64,000 nucleotides of DNA from JAMCRM01 sp035561075 (GTDB lineage: Bacteria > Acidobacteriota > Terriglobia > Bryobacterales > Bryobacteraceae). Of the stretch, positions 1-8,414 are shown piece by piece. The notes beneath the pieces were generated by a model. It was not told where the DNA came from, made no database searches, and saw only the letters and a list, made by a program, of their open reading frames with translations. The stretch spans positions 1-64,000 of the forward strand of contig DATMYF010000022.1 of assembly GCA_035561075.1 (NCBI GenBank). Direction: 5' to 3'. Every line of letters starts with the position of its first letter. Position 1 is the stretch's first letter. A program made the translations under genes and the position numbers.

Positions 1-726
1 CTGCATGATGGCGGAGATCATATTGACCGGGGCCGAGAATTTAACGCGATCGTCCACGGCGGTGAGGAGGAACGTCTGGGTGCCACCGCCGGAAGCGCCG
101 GTGGCGCCGATGCGGGCGGGATCGACATCAGGAAGGCCGACCAGGAAGTCTACTACCCGGATGGAGTTCCACAATTGCAGGCCCAGGGGACCGAAGGCCC
201 AAAGCTGCTCGCGTTTCCCGCCGAAAGCGTGCGGGGTCTGGATGGTGTCGTTGTACCCCACCATGTCGTAGGCCAGGACGATGTGGCCCTGGCGCGCCAG
301 GTTGATGCAGCGCGCCGGGATGGAGCCGTTCGCGCTGTGTTCCAGCCGGCCGTAGTTCCAATGGCCGTGGGGAGAGGCAATGGCGGGAAAGGGACCGTTC
401 TTACCGGCGGGACGGTAGAGATTGCCACCCAGCCAGTAGCCGGGCAGAGTTTCCAGGAGAACCTTTTCGATTGTGTAGCCGGGGCCCTGGATACGGCCGA
501 AGACTTGCGGGTTGAGGGGGCTCTTAGCCGGCATCGGCAAGAGACCGGCAGCGGAGAGGATCTGTTTGCGCAGATGTTCCTTGCGCGCTTCCCACTCGGC
601 AAGGGTCCGGTACGCCGGCATGCGGAAGTGAGTATCGGTATTGGGAACCGTGGTGGTGCGCGCGTCTTGTGAGGGCACCTGCGCGTAGAGCGGCAGGGTG
701 AGAAGGACGGCCAGCAGCAGTCGCAT
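1..726 (-). CDS. Secreted alpha/beta hydrolase, acetyl-xylan-esterase-like (partial, 3' end off window)
   Basis: The minus-strand frame opens with ATG at 726 and is still open at base 1, giving 242 residues of N-terminal part. Residues 1-16 (MRLLLAVLLTLPLYAQ) are a typical Sec signal peptide, so the enzyme is probably periplasmic or secreted. The fold is read from PHGHWNYGRLEH near residue 120, then GATGASGGGTQ at 207-217, where Ser212 sits in a GxSxG-type nucleophile elbow. The acid and histidine of the triad would lie beyond the window. The spacing and the N-terminal region resemble the large acetyl-xylan-esterase-like family common in Acidobacteriota and Planctomycetes. The substrate is not known. 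It lies 24 nt downstream of epsI on the same strand and may be co-transcribed with it. Confidence 0.85.
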   Translation of the reverse strand, partial: MRLLLAVLLTLPLYAQVPSQDARTTTVPNTDTHFRMPAYRTLAEWEARKEHLRKQILSAAGLLPMPAKSPLNPQVFGRIQGPGYTIEKVLLETLPGYWLGGNLYRPAGKNGPFPAIASPHGHWNYGRLEHSANGSIPARCINLARQGHIVLAYDMVGYNDTIQTPHAFGGKREQLWAFGPLGLQLWNSIRVVDFLVGLPDVDPARIGATGASGGGTQTFLLTAVDDRVKFSAPVNMISAIMQ

Positions 727-750
727 AGCCCGCCACTATATCAAATCAGG

Positions 751-1419
751 TCAGGATACGGGGGTAAGGGAACTAAGGAGGCGCGGATAGAAAGCCTGGA
801 TGAAGCGGCGCCCGACATCATCGGCCGTCCGCACGTCAGCTCCGACGGGAACTACAACGCGGATCAGGGCGGTATCGCTGCGATGGTACCGGATCGAGTC
901 GGCTACCAGCCAGAACTTGGCGGAGTATTCGTTGGCTATGGTTCGGCCGCGGCTCTGATACCAGTACAGCACCAGGCTGCGTTCTTCGCCCCGGGAAACC
1001 ATGTAGCGGTTGATCTGGATGTTGCCGTGGCCGGGAACCGACAGTTCGACGGGGCCCGATTCCGTCGGTTCGAAGCCGGCGCCGGGAAGGCAGTTCTTAG
1101 GGGAATGGGGGGCTTGGCCGGTGCGCTGCGTGCGAAAGAAGGCAATGAAGAGGCTGGCGTTAGCCCCGGTGCCTGGATCGGTGTAGACACGGCTGAGAGA
1201 ATCGTCGGCCCGGAGCACATCCTGTATGCCGGTCTCCATTGGAATGTCGCGGATCGTCTGCCAATCGGCGACCTGGGCCGGGAACTGCGCGAGCGGTGCG
1301 ATAACGGGAGGGTCTTCATAGCGCGCAGCGCCATAAAACGACCCTATCTGGATAAGCAGGACGACCGAGAGCGCGGCAAGCCGGCGGACGGGAACAGGGG
1401 ACCTATGAGCGTCTGGCAT
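751..1419 (-). CDS. epsI: Exosortase-associated protein EpsI (DUF3485 family)
   Basis: 222 residues, the usual size of EpsI proteins. There is one N-terminal membrane anchor (about residues 14-32), followed by a soluble domain that should face the periplasm. The family hallmark HSPKNCLPGAGF is at residues 105-116, and the later NRYMVSRGEERSLVLYWYQ stretch also matches the family. EpsI is found beside or fused to exosortases and is thought to act with them in polysaccharide or protein export at the envelope; its biochemical reaction is unknown. Its ATG at 1419 overlaps the 3' end of the exosortase gene by 17 nt, so the two are translationally coupled. Family assignment is firm; function is inferred from context. 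Confidence 0.9.
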   Translation of the reverse strand: MPDAHRSPVPVRRLAALSVVLLIQIGSFYGAARYEDPPVIAPLAQFPAQVADWQTIRDIPMETGIQDVLRADDSLSRVYTDPGTGANASLFIAFFRTQRTGQAPHSPKNCLPGAGFEPTESGPVELSVPGHGNIQINRYMVSRGEERSLVLYWYQSRGRTIANEYSAKFWLVADSIRYHRSDTALIRVVVPVGADVRTADDVGRRFIQAFYPRLLSSLTPVS

Positions 1420-2272
1420 GCACGAACTCCCGTGTCCTGTTCAGGACCTGGTGGAACACGATGAGAATTGCGAGCGCCACCATAAAAATCACCCACCCGG
1501 ATGCGCTATGGAAAAAGCCCTCGGCGAGTTCAGGCTTGTATTCGCTGAGAACGCCGGTGAGAGTGACACGTCCGGCGTTGGCCACGATTGCAATGGGGAT
1601 GGTAGCCACGAACAAGACTACCCGAATCCAGGCTCTGCGCTCGAAGAAGTGCCCATAAACAAGCGCCAGGAAGCTGAGGGAAAGCAAGGACCGGATTCCG
1701 CTGCAGGCCTCCACGACCGACAGGGTTTGCTCTGGAAGTTCCAGGATGTTGCCATGACGGAGGACCGGAATCTGCATCAAGCTAAGAGCGAGGTCCGCGG
1801 CGCGGCTGGCAAGGAGTTGCAGAGGAAACGTGATGTTGCTGTAAACGATGGCGGGTATGGGCACCATGAAAAACAGCAGGAAGATTGGGAATGCGAGAGC
1901 GCGGAGGTGTTGCCAGCCCAGGAGGAAGAGGACCACGCCAATCACGGAGATGATGAAGGCGGTGCGGGCGAGGAACAACTCCGCCCCGACGGTCGCGATG
2001 TAGAGTTGCAGACCCCCATACGCCACCACGGCCAAACCCCACCAACTCGGAGACGGACGCAGGGTCAGCAGACTTTCGCGCCTCTGCCAGGCGAGGTAGC
2101 CGGCCACGAGGGGCACGAAGAAGCCGTGACCCATATCCTCATCATTGTTCCACTGGGCCACGAGCGCCTGGAGGACGGGTGCATAGCAGCACGCCAGCAG
2201 GGCAGCGAACCACCCGGCCGCGATCCCGGTCCAGGGCAGCCCGGTGCGTATCTTCTGCGCAACGGGAGACAT
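1403..2272 (-). CDS. Exosortase (EpsH/Xrt family transpeptidase)
   Basis: 289-residue polytopic membrane protein with about eight hydrophobic segments. The exosortase catalytic residues are all visible: Cys190 in VVEACSGIRSL, Arg235 in ANAGRVTLTG and His255 in EGFFHSASGW. Exosortases cut and probably transfer proteins with a C-terminal PEP-CTERM-like tripartite signal (motif, transmembrane helix, Arg cluster) and commonly sit in exopolysaccharide loci. It forms an overlapping pair with epsI and is divergent from the secreted-protein gene starting near 2483. No obvious PEP-CTERM substrate was seen in this window, so the target proteins must be elsewhere or use a variant signal. No clear Shine-Dalgarno was seen before the ATG at 2272. 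Confidence 0.93.
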   Translation of the reverse strand: MSPVAQKIRTGLPWTGIAAGWFAALLACCYAPVLQALVAQWNNDEDMGHGFFVPLVAGYLAWQRRESLLTLRPSPSWWGLAVVAYGGLQLYIATVGAELFLARTAFIISVIGVVLFLLGWQHLRALAFPIFLLFFMVPIPAIVYSNITFPLQLLASRAADLALSLMQIPVLRHGNILELPEQTLSVVEACSGIRSLLSLSFLALVYGHFFERRAWIRVVLFVATIPIAIVANAGRVTLTGVLSEYKPELAEGFFHSASGWVIFMVALAILIVFHQVLNRTREFVHARRS

Positions 2273-2455
2273 TTAAGGGCGAAGAGAAAGAATATGATAA
2301 CCTGCCCAGCGCTCAATAGGAAGGACGACGAGCACGGGGCGCGCGAGGACGCCGTAACGCCCAGGTGAGGCAGGGTGCCACAGGGGGCGTGTCCCCGGTA
2401 CACAATGGCAAGCCACCGATGAAGATGAGGTTACTTGTTTTCTTGCGATTGATTG

Positions 2456-2471
2456 TGGCACGGCGGTTGCA
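2456..2471 (+). promoter_or_regulatory. Candidate sigma-54 promoter (-24/-12)
   Basis: TGGCAC at 2456-2461, five bases, then TTGCA at 2467-2471: a near-perfect match to the RpoN consensus TGGCACg-N4-TTGCW. The -12 C at 2470 would put the transcript start near 2482, right at the preferred GTG start of the next gene (2483). That would make the message leaderless or move the start downstream, so the motif may also be fortuitous. No other equally good match was noticed in a scan by eye. Sigma-54 control through PrsK/PrsR-type regulators is known for PEP-CTERM/exosortase systems, which makes the position next to the exosortase notable. Confidence 0.45.
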
Positions 2472-2482
2472 TTTCAAAAGGT

Positions 2483-3028
2483 GTGCTGCGCCGCTTCCTT
2501 TTAGCGCTTTCGCTTATCTCCTGCTTGGGACCGCTCCAGGGCGCCACCCTGGAGCGGCTCTCTCTAGACGACATGATCGAGAAGTCCACCGCCATAGTGA
2601 GGGGGACGATATCCGGGCGTTGGTCCGCGATGAGCGGTGGCACCGTATACACCAATTACCGGGTACAGGTCACCGAACGCTGGAAAGGACCGGCCGCCGA
2701 CACGGCCGAATTCAGGATTCCGGGCGGGAGGGCGAACGGCGTCCGGCAGATCTGCTCAGGAGCTCCTGAACCTGTTGAAGGCAAAGAATATGTCCTGTTC
2801 CTCTGGACCTCCCGGGGTGGCGCCACGTACATCATCGGGTTCACCCAGGGGCTGTTCGAGTTGGCTGCCGCGGGCGGTTCCGAGCGCATCGCCGTGCGGG
2901 CTTTGACCAGCGAGACGGTACTTGAGCCGGGTACGGGGAAGGCCGTACAGAGCGAACGGATCGAAATGCGGCTCAGGGACTTGAGCACGCGAATCTCAAG
3001 CAATCTCTCCAGGGGCGTTAAGCAATGA
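2483..3028 (+). CDS. Secreted protein of unknown function
   Basis: 181 residues if read from GTG at 2483, whose product begins with a convincing signal peptide (VLRRFLLALSLISCLGPLQG). An in-frame TTG at 2453 would add ten hydrophilic residues before the leader and is less likely. The mature part is a small, probably beta-rich domain (STAIVRGTISGRWSA, YRVQVTERWKG, GKEYVLFLWTSRGG). This pattern recurs in secreted proteins encoded beside bacterial metalloproteases, but I recognise no named family with certainty. Its TGA overlaps the ATG of the matrixin-like protease (ATGA), so the two are co-translated and may be partners, for instance inhibitor or chaperone and protease; that role is conjecture. 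Confidence 0.75.
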   Translation: MLRRFLLALSLISCLGPLQGATLERLSLDDMIEKSTAIVRGTISGRWSAMSGGTVYTNYRVQVTERWKGPAADTAEFRIPGGRANGVRQICSGAPEPVEGKEYVLFLWTSRGGATYIIGFTQGLFELAAAGGSERIAVRALTSETVLEPGTGKAVQSERIEMRLRDLSTRISSNLSRGVKQ

Positions 3029-5496
3029 AGGTGAGGCGGGTTCTGACGGCAGCAATGCTGGCTTGGGCGGCCAGCCTCAGTCCGGTGGCGGCGTACTATC
3101 ACTATACTCACTACACTCCCCAGGGCGTCATCCAGGAAAAGTTCGACCTCAGCCAACTTCCCAACCGGACCCTCACTTTCTTCGTCGCGCAGTCGGAGAA
3201 CCTCACATATTCCCCGAACGACAGTCTTCCGGCCGTTCTGAGCCAGATCCGGCAAGCAGCCCAGGCCTGGAATGCCACGGATTCGGAGTTAAGGGTGGCA
3301 TTCGGCGGGTTGACGCAGCAGCCGCCACAGGCGACGCCGCACGGACTGGTGGTTTTCGAAGACATCCCGCCCGGATGGCTGGCCTATTCCACCCGCACGG
3401 TGTCGGAGCCGGCGACCGGCGGGACGTTCGTCCCGATTACACAAGGGGTGGTACACCTGAACCGCAACCTGGAACAGAAGCCGGGGCCGAGTTATCTGGA
3501 GGCGTTCTTCACCACCGTGGTCCACGAGATGGGGCACGCGCTGGGCTTGCAGCATACTTACACGTCGAGCGCCATGTCGACGGCAGTAACGCGGGCCACT
3601 TCGCGGTTGAAGCCGCTTGATACGGACGACGCCGCGGCAATTTCCCTGCTCTACCCGAACCACAGCGTGGCAGGCAATTACGGGTCGATCGCGGGGCGTG
3701 TGACCAGCGGGGGGCAGGGGGTCCATATGGCGTCGGTGGTGGCCATAAGACCAGGGGGCTCCGCAGTCAGCGCCCTGACCAACCCGGATGGGACCTACCG
3801 GATCGAATGGCTGCCCGCGGGCACCTATTGGGTGTACACGCATGCCTTGCCGCCGAACCCGGACATGCAGTTGCCAAAGGACGCAGCGGGGCTTGACGTG
3901 CCCGCGAGCGAGCCGTTTGAAACATTGTTCTACCCAGGTACGCGAGATCCACAATACTTTTCGGGCATTGCGGTGACGGGCGGGAATGCGGTCGCGGATA
4001 TCGATTTCGCCGTGCAGCGGAAGACTTCCGCATCCATTTACGACGTGGCAGTGTACAGTTTTATCGGACAGACAGCCATCTCCCCGGCCTACCTGGACAG
4101 TACCGCCAGGATTGGGACGTTGGCCGCGCTAGGGACGGGGCTCATCGGGACCGATGGCAAGGCTGTGACGGGCCTGGGCGTGCAGGCGCTGGGCGGTTGG
4201 GGGAATATCTACAGCACGCTCGCTTACGACAACAACCTGGCGCTCTACATGACATTTCAGGGGATGCCCACGGGTCCTCAGCATATCCTTTTCAGTCTGC
4301 CGAACGATGCCTACGTACTTCCCGCAGCGGTTCACCTGGTGAACCGGCCGGCACCCGTAGTAACGGCCGTGGTCTCGAATCCGGACGGCACCGTAACTAT
4401 TGCGGGCTCCGGGATGAACAGCGAGAGCAAGGTATACATAGATGGTACGCCGGCCACGATCCGGGTCCCGTTTAGCGGGAGCGAGGAGGCCGGAACGATT
4501 ACCGTGGTACCGCCCGCGGGTGCCAGCCAGCAGGTGGCCGCTGTGGCGGTATACAACAGTGACGGGCAGAACTCGATGTTCACGCAGTCCCAGAACCCGC
4601 CTGTTGCGGCCTACGGGATCACAGACGCGCCGCATGTGACGGTGACGCCGAATGTGCTTCCCGCCGGGGTCACCTCAATGGTGGAGGTGAACGGCATCAA
4701 CACGAATTTCGCGGACGGCCAGACGACCTTGGGATTCGGGAGCAGCGACGTGTTCGTGCGCCGGATTTGGGTGTTGAGCCCCACGCGGCTGATCGCGAAC
4801 GTCACGGTTGCGCCGAATGCGCCCGCGGGTCCCACAGTGGTAAATGTGATCACGGGTTTTCAGGTGTTCGTGCAGCCGTTCGGCTTCGAGATGCAGGCGG
4901 CGAATCCGGGCACCCCATCGTTAACGCTGCCCCTGGTGAACGTTAATCCCGGCGAGAGCGCGATTTACCCCGGTACAGCGGTAAGCGTTTCCGGGGTGAA
5001 TCTGGCGGCCTTCAACATCGGAACGACAGTAACGCTGAATGACCAGCCTGCATCGGTGTTGTTCGCCTCGCCGGGGCAGGTGCAGTTCATCATTCCGGCG
5101 GGTTTGAGGCCGGGCCCAGCCATTCTGCGGGTGCACAACGGAGTGGGGAATGTGTCTCCGGTGGTGGTGCAGATCGATGCCGTACCGGTGCAGGTGAACG
5201 CGGTGCTGTCGTCGGGTAACGTGTCGCTCGATGTGTCACATCCGGCGCAGGCCGGCGACGTGCTGAATGTATTCCTGGCGAACCTGGACGCGGCCGTGGC
5301 ATCCAATCCGTCGCGGGTGCGGGTGAGGGTGGGGGCGATCGAAATGCCCGCCCTTGTGATCGTGCAGGCTCCGGGGCAGACGGGTGTTTACCTAGCGCAG
5401 ATTATTCTGGCATCGGGCGCCACGGGGCAGGTGCCGGTCACGGCATCGGTGGATGGCGGCGCGCCGAGCGCTCCGTTCTACATCTCCGTACGTTAG
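3025..5496 (+). CDS. Secreted matrixin-type zinc metalloprotease with carboxypeptidase-regulatory-like, IPT and Solibacter-type C-terminal regions
   Basis: 823 residues with a signal peptide (1-23). The catalytic domain (about 25-215) carries HEMGHALGLQH from His167, the extended HExxHxxGxxH zinc site of the metzincins, followed by a plausible Met-turn (SAMST). Next is a carboxypeptidase-regulatory-like beta domain (about 222-300; GSIAGRVTSGGQGV, NPDGTYRIEWLPAGTYWVY). Then come IPT/TIG-like repeats (from about 440) and a C-terminal region from about residue 600 that resembles the TIGR03437 Solibacter domain in degenerate form. It is most likely secreted and acts outside the cell or on the surface; the substrate is unknown. 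It is coupled by ATGA to the preceding small secreted protein. Confidence 0.87.
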   Translation: MKVRRVLTAAMLAWAASLSPVAAYYHYTHYTPQGVIQEKFDLSQLPNRTLTFFVAQSENLTYSPNDSLPAVLSQIRQAAQAWNATDSELRVAFGGLTQQPPQATPHGLVVFEDIPPGWLAYSTRTVSEPATGGTFVPITQGVVHLNRNLEQKPGPSYLEAFFTTVVHEMGHALGLQHTYTSSAMSTAVTRATSRLKPLDTDDAAAISLLYPNHSVAGNYGSIAGRVTSGGQGVHMASVVAIRPGGSAVSALTNPDGTYRIEWLPAGTYWVYTHALPPNPDMQLPKDAAGLDVPASEPFETLFYPGTRDPQYFSGIAVTGGNAVADIDFAVQRKTSASIYDVAVYSFIGQTAISPAYLDSTARIGTLAALGTGLIGTDGKAVTGLGVQALGGWGNIYSTLAYDNNLALYMTFQGMPTGPQHILFSLPNDAYVLPAAVHLVNRPAPVVTAVVSNPDGTVTIAGSGMNSESKVYIDGTPATIRVPFSGSEEAGTITVVPPAGASQQVAAVAVYNSDGQNSMFTQSQNPPVAAYGITDAPHVTVTPNVLPAGVTSMVEVNGINTNFADGQTTLGFGSSDVFVRRIWVLSPTRLIANVTVAPNAPAGPTVVNVITGFQVFVQPFGFEMQAANPGTPSLTLPLVNVNPGESAIYPGTAVSVSGVNLAAFNIGTTVTLNDQPASVLFASPGQVQFIIPAGLRPGPAILRVHNGVGNVSPVVVQIDAVPVQVNAVLSSGNVSLDVSHPAQAGDVLNVFLANLDAAVASNPSRVRVRVGAIEMPALVIVQAPGQTGVYLAQIILASGATGQVPVTASVDGGAPSAPFYISVR

Positions 5497-5584
5497 ATTC
5501 GTACAAGCAAGTCTGAAAGCGGCGTGCCACTGGTGCGCCGTCTGCGTCGGGGCCCAAGCGCCATGCTATCTTCAAGATTGCGCT

Positions 5585-6784
5585 GTGGTCCTGGTTCAGA
5601 ACGTCTCCAAACTCTATCGCCTGTATAATCGCCCGACCGACCGGCTTCGGGAGATCCTGCCGTTTCAGCGGCGTCCGCTGCACTCTGACTTTTGGGCACT
5701 GCGCGACATCGGTTTCGAACTCCAGAAAGGCGAAACGCTCGGCCTGGTGGGGCCGAACGGGTGCGGCAAAAGCACACTGCTCGAGATTGTCTGCGGGATC
5801 CTGCAACCAACTACCGGAAGAGTGGTGACGCGGGGGCGCATCGCCGCGCTGCTGGAACTTGGGGCGGGATTCAACCCCGAGTTCACGGGCCGGGAGAACG
5901 TCTTCCTCAACGGCGAGATTATGGGTTTAAGCCGGGCGGAGATCACGCGTGCGCTGCCCTCCATCGAAGCTTTCGCCGAAATCGGGGAGTTCATGGCGCG
6001 TCCGGTGAAGGAGTATTCGAGCGGGATGTATGTGCGGCTGGCGTTCGCCACAGCGATCCACGTGGAGCCGGACATCCTGGTGGTGGATGAAGCCCTGGCC
6101 GTGGGGGACGCGGTATTCGCCAACCGGTGCGTGCGGAAGTTCGAGGAACTGCGGGAACGCAAGACCACAGTGCTGTTCGTCTCCCACGACCTGGGCCTGG
6201 TGAAGCAGTTGTCCGACCGGGCCATTCTCCTGCTGGGCGGCAGGATTGAGGCCGAAGGGGAGCCGAAGCACGTTATTAATCGCTACATAGGGCTGGTGCT
6301 GGAGAAGCAGAAGGCGCAGGAGAAGCGCGACCCGCGGCTGGCCGCAAGCCACCGGCATGGGGACGGCACAAGCGAGGTGACCGGCGTCGAATTGCTGAAT
6401 CACAAGGGCCAGGCGTGCGCCAGCGTCGCGAGCGGTGAGGCGGTAACGGTGCGGGTGCGCTCGCGTTTCCACAAAGTTGGGAAGAACCCCATGGTGGGGA
6501 TCCTGATCCGGAACCGGATCGGAATGGATGTCTACGGCACCAACACGTCGCTAGAGCACATCGAACTGGGGAGCTTCGAGGCCGGCGACCTGCTGGAGGT
6601 GGACTTCCGGTTCGACTGCTGGCTGACGCCGCAGCAGTACACCTTGACGGTGGCGACGCAGGAGGCCGACGGCTCGAGCCATGACTGGCTGGATGACGTG
6701 ATCGCCTTCGACGTGGTGGACACGCGTGTGGCAGCGGGGGTGGCCAACCTGCGGGCGGAGGTTCGGTGGCGCGTATCACCATAA
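5585..6784 (+). CDS. ABC transporter ATP-binding protein, Wzt/TagH-like, with C-terminal sugar-recognition domain
   Basis: 399 residues from GTG at 5585, where the family-typical opening LVQNVSKLYRLYNRP begins; an upstream start would overlap the metalloprotease gene. The ATPase core has Walker A GPNGCGKST, the short signature YSSGMYVRLAFA, Walker B ILVVDEALAVGD and the H-loop VSHD. Residues from about 255 to the end form a Wzt_C-type beta sandwich (GVELLNHKGQACASVASGE, VGILIRNRIGMDVYGTNT), which in O-antigen exporters binds the polymer end. Its normal membrane partner Wzm is not encoded in this window, so it must work with a permease elsewhere. The next gene overlaps it by 19 nt. Confidence 0.88.
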   Translation: MVLVQNVSKLYRLYNRPTDRLREILPFQRRPLHSDFWALRDIGFELQKGETLGLVGPNGCGKSTLLEIVCGILQPTTGRVVTRGRIAALLELGAGFNPEFTGRENVFLNGEIMGLSRAEITRALPSIEAFAEIGEFMARPVKEYSSGMYVRLAFATAIHVEPDILVVDEALAVGDAVFANRCVRKFEELRERKTTVLFVSHDLGLVKQLSDRAILLLGGRIEAEGEPKHVINRYIGLVLEKQKAQEKRDPRLAASHRHGDGTSEVTGVELLNHKGQACASVASGEAVTVRVRSRFHKVGKNPMVGILIRNRIGMDVYGTNTSLEHIELGSFEAGDLLEVDFRFDCWLTPQQYTLTVATQEADGSSHDWLDDVIAFDVVDTRVAAGVANLRAEVRWRVSP

Positions 6785-7026
6785 AAGTGCATCCCCGGGC
6801 CAAGCGCACGCGCGTGGCGGGCAGGCACGGAGATGGGTGGAAGCTCGACCTGGCAGCTCCCCCTGTCGACGGCAAAGCCAATGAGGCGTGCATCCGGTTC
6901 TTCGCGGAACTGGCGGGGGTGCCACAGGCGCGCGTTCGCATCGCGCTCGGGTTGACAAGCCGCACGAAAGTAGTGGAGATTGAAGGGGTTTCGCAGGAAT
7001 TCCTGGAAAGCAAGCTGGACACATGA
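6766..7026 (+). CDS. yggU: DUF167 / YggU family protein
   Basis: 86 residues from a GTG start inside the end of the Wzt-like gene. The family signature is clear: KVHPRAKRTRV near the N-terminus, LAAPPVDGKANEACIRFFAEL in the middle and a basic GLTSRTKVVEIEG stretch near the end. Members are small alpha/beta proteins of unknown function found in nearly all bacteria, often beside unrelated genes. Overlaps on both sides (19 nt before, ATGA with the symporter after) tie it into the operon translationally. No role in polysaccharide or transport can be deduced. Confidence 0.9.
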   Translation: MARITIKVHPRAKRTRVAGRHGDGWKLDLAAPPVDGKANEACIRFFAELAGVPQARVRIALGLTSRTKVVEIEGVSQEFLESKLDT

Positions 7027-8414
7027 TCTACGTCGCAACGGTGTCGGTGATCGTAGCGGTGCTACTCGGCACGGCCCTGGTGCGGTCGCGGAAGGTGAAG
7101 AACCAGGCGGATTTCCTGGTGGCTGGCCGGAAGCTGACGTGGCCAGTGCTGGTGTTCACGCTGCTGTCGTCGTGGATTGGCGCGGGGAGCCTGTTCGCAG
7201 GGGGCGAGAACGCATACCGGAACGGCTTCGCGGCACTTTGGCAGCCGGCGGGCGGATGGGTGGGGCTGATCCTGATCGCGCTGATCGCCGGAAGAGCGCG
7301 GCGGCTTGCGCAGTTCACGGTGCCGGACTTGCTCGAGGCCCGCTTCAATACGGCGGCACGGGTGCTGGCGACCGTGGCGATCGTGATCTCTTACACGATG
7401 ATCGCGAGCTACCAGTTCAAGGCAGGGGGTGACATCCTACACCTGATCTTCCCCGAGGTGAACCAGACCACCGGCATGTACATCATCGCGGGCTTCGTCA
7501 TCACGTTCACGGCGCTGGCGGGGATGGCTTCCGTGGCGTACCTGGACCTGATCATCGGGCTGCTGGTGACGGTTATCGCGCTGGTGAGCCTTCCGATCCT
7601 GTTCGGCAACGTGGGGGGATTCGAGGGCATGCGGGCCAGCCTTCCCCCGGAACGCTTTACAGTGCTGGGACCCCTGACCTTCGGGCAGGCGCTGGGGTTC
7701 CTGCTGCCGAGCATGCTGTTGATGATCGGCAACCAGCCGATGTACCAGAAATTCTTCTCGGCCAAGTCGGAGCGGGACGCCCGGCTGGCAGTGTTCGGAT
7801 GGATTATCGGGACAGTGATCCTCGAAACGGCGGTGATCAGCATCGCGGTGATGGGCAGCGCGCAGTTTCAGACGGACCGGCCACGCGAGATCATCCCGCT
7901 GACCGCCCGGATGGGACTGCCCCAGGTGCCGGGCGCGATCCTGCTGGGCGGGATCTTCGCCAAGGTGATCTCGACCGCCAACAATTACCTGTTCTCGCCC
8001 GCCAGCAACCTGATCCACGACGTTTACCAGCGCTTCGTGCAAAAAGGTTCGGGCGAAGCGAACACGCTCTTCGTATCGCGACTGATGGTGGTGCTGCTGG
8101 GCCTCTTCGCGCTGTTGCAGGCGGCGCATTTCGAATCGATTCTGCGGGCGGCACTCTATGCGTATACGGTGTACGGCGCGGCGGTAACACCGGCGGTGAT
8201 GGCGGTATTCTTCTGGAAGCGCGCCAACGCGGCGGGCGCGGTGTCGTCGATCGTAGCGGGAACATTGATTACGGTTGTGTGGAACGTGGCGGGGCTGAAC
8301 GCGGTGGCGGAGGCGGTGTACCCGGCCCTGGGTGTGTCGCTGGCTTCGCTGATTGGCGTGAGCCTCGCGACTGCTCCGCCGGCGCCGGAAAAGTGGGAGC
8401 CGTTTTTCAAATGA
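7023..8414 (+). CDS. Sodium:solute symporter (SSS family)
   Basis: 463 residues, almost entirely hydrophobic with about 12-13 transmembrane segments. SSS-type features include the N-terminal DFLVAGRKLTWPVLVFTLLSSWIGAGS, which in this family lies around the unwound first core helix and sodium site, and GEANTLFVSRLMVVLLG later. The substrate is unknown; the family moves sugars, amino acids, vitamins and organic acids with Na+. The next gene is an M24 peptidase, whose ATG overlaps this TGA. This invites the inference that a peptide or amino-acid derivative is imported and cleaved, but that is not shown by the sequence. A second SSS gene is at 62092. Confidence 0.92.
   Translation: MIYVATVSVIVAVLLGTALVRSRKVKNQADFLVAGRKLTWPVLVFTLLSSWIGAGSLFAGGENAYRNGFAALWQPAGGWVGLILIALIAGRARRLAQFTVPDLLEARFNTAARVLATVAIVISYTMIASYQFKAGGDILHLIFPEVNQTTGMYIIAGFVITFTALAGMASVAYLDLIIGLLVTVIALVSLPILFGNVGGFEGMRASLPPERFTVLGPLTFGQALGFLLPSMLLMIGNQPMYQKFFSAKSERDARLAVFGWIIGTVILETAVISIAVMGSAQFQTDRPREIIPLTARMGLPQVPGAILLGGIFAKVISTANNYLFSPASNLIHDVYQRFVQKGSGEANTLFVSRLMVVLLGLFALLQAAHFESILRAALYAYTVYGAAVTPAVMAVFFWKRANAAGAVSSIVAGTLITVVWNVAGLNAVAEAVYPALGVSLASLIGVSLATAPPAPEKWEPFFK

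Noticed and set aside
1418..2368. A 316-codon plus-strand frame opposite the exosortase
   Set aside because: The exosortase has all three catalytic residues and overlaps epsI; the plus frame is hydrophilic low-complexity sequence.
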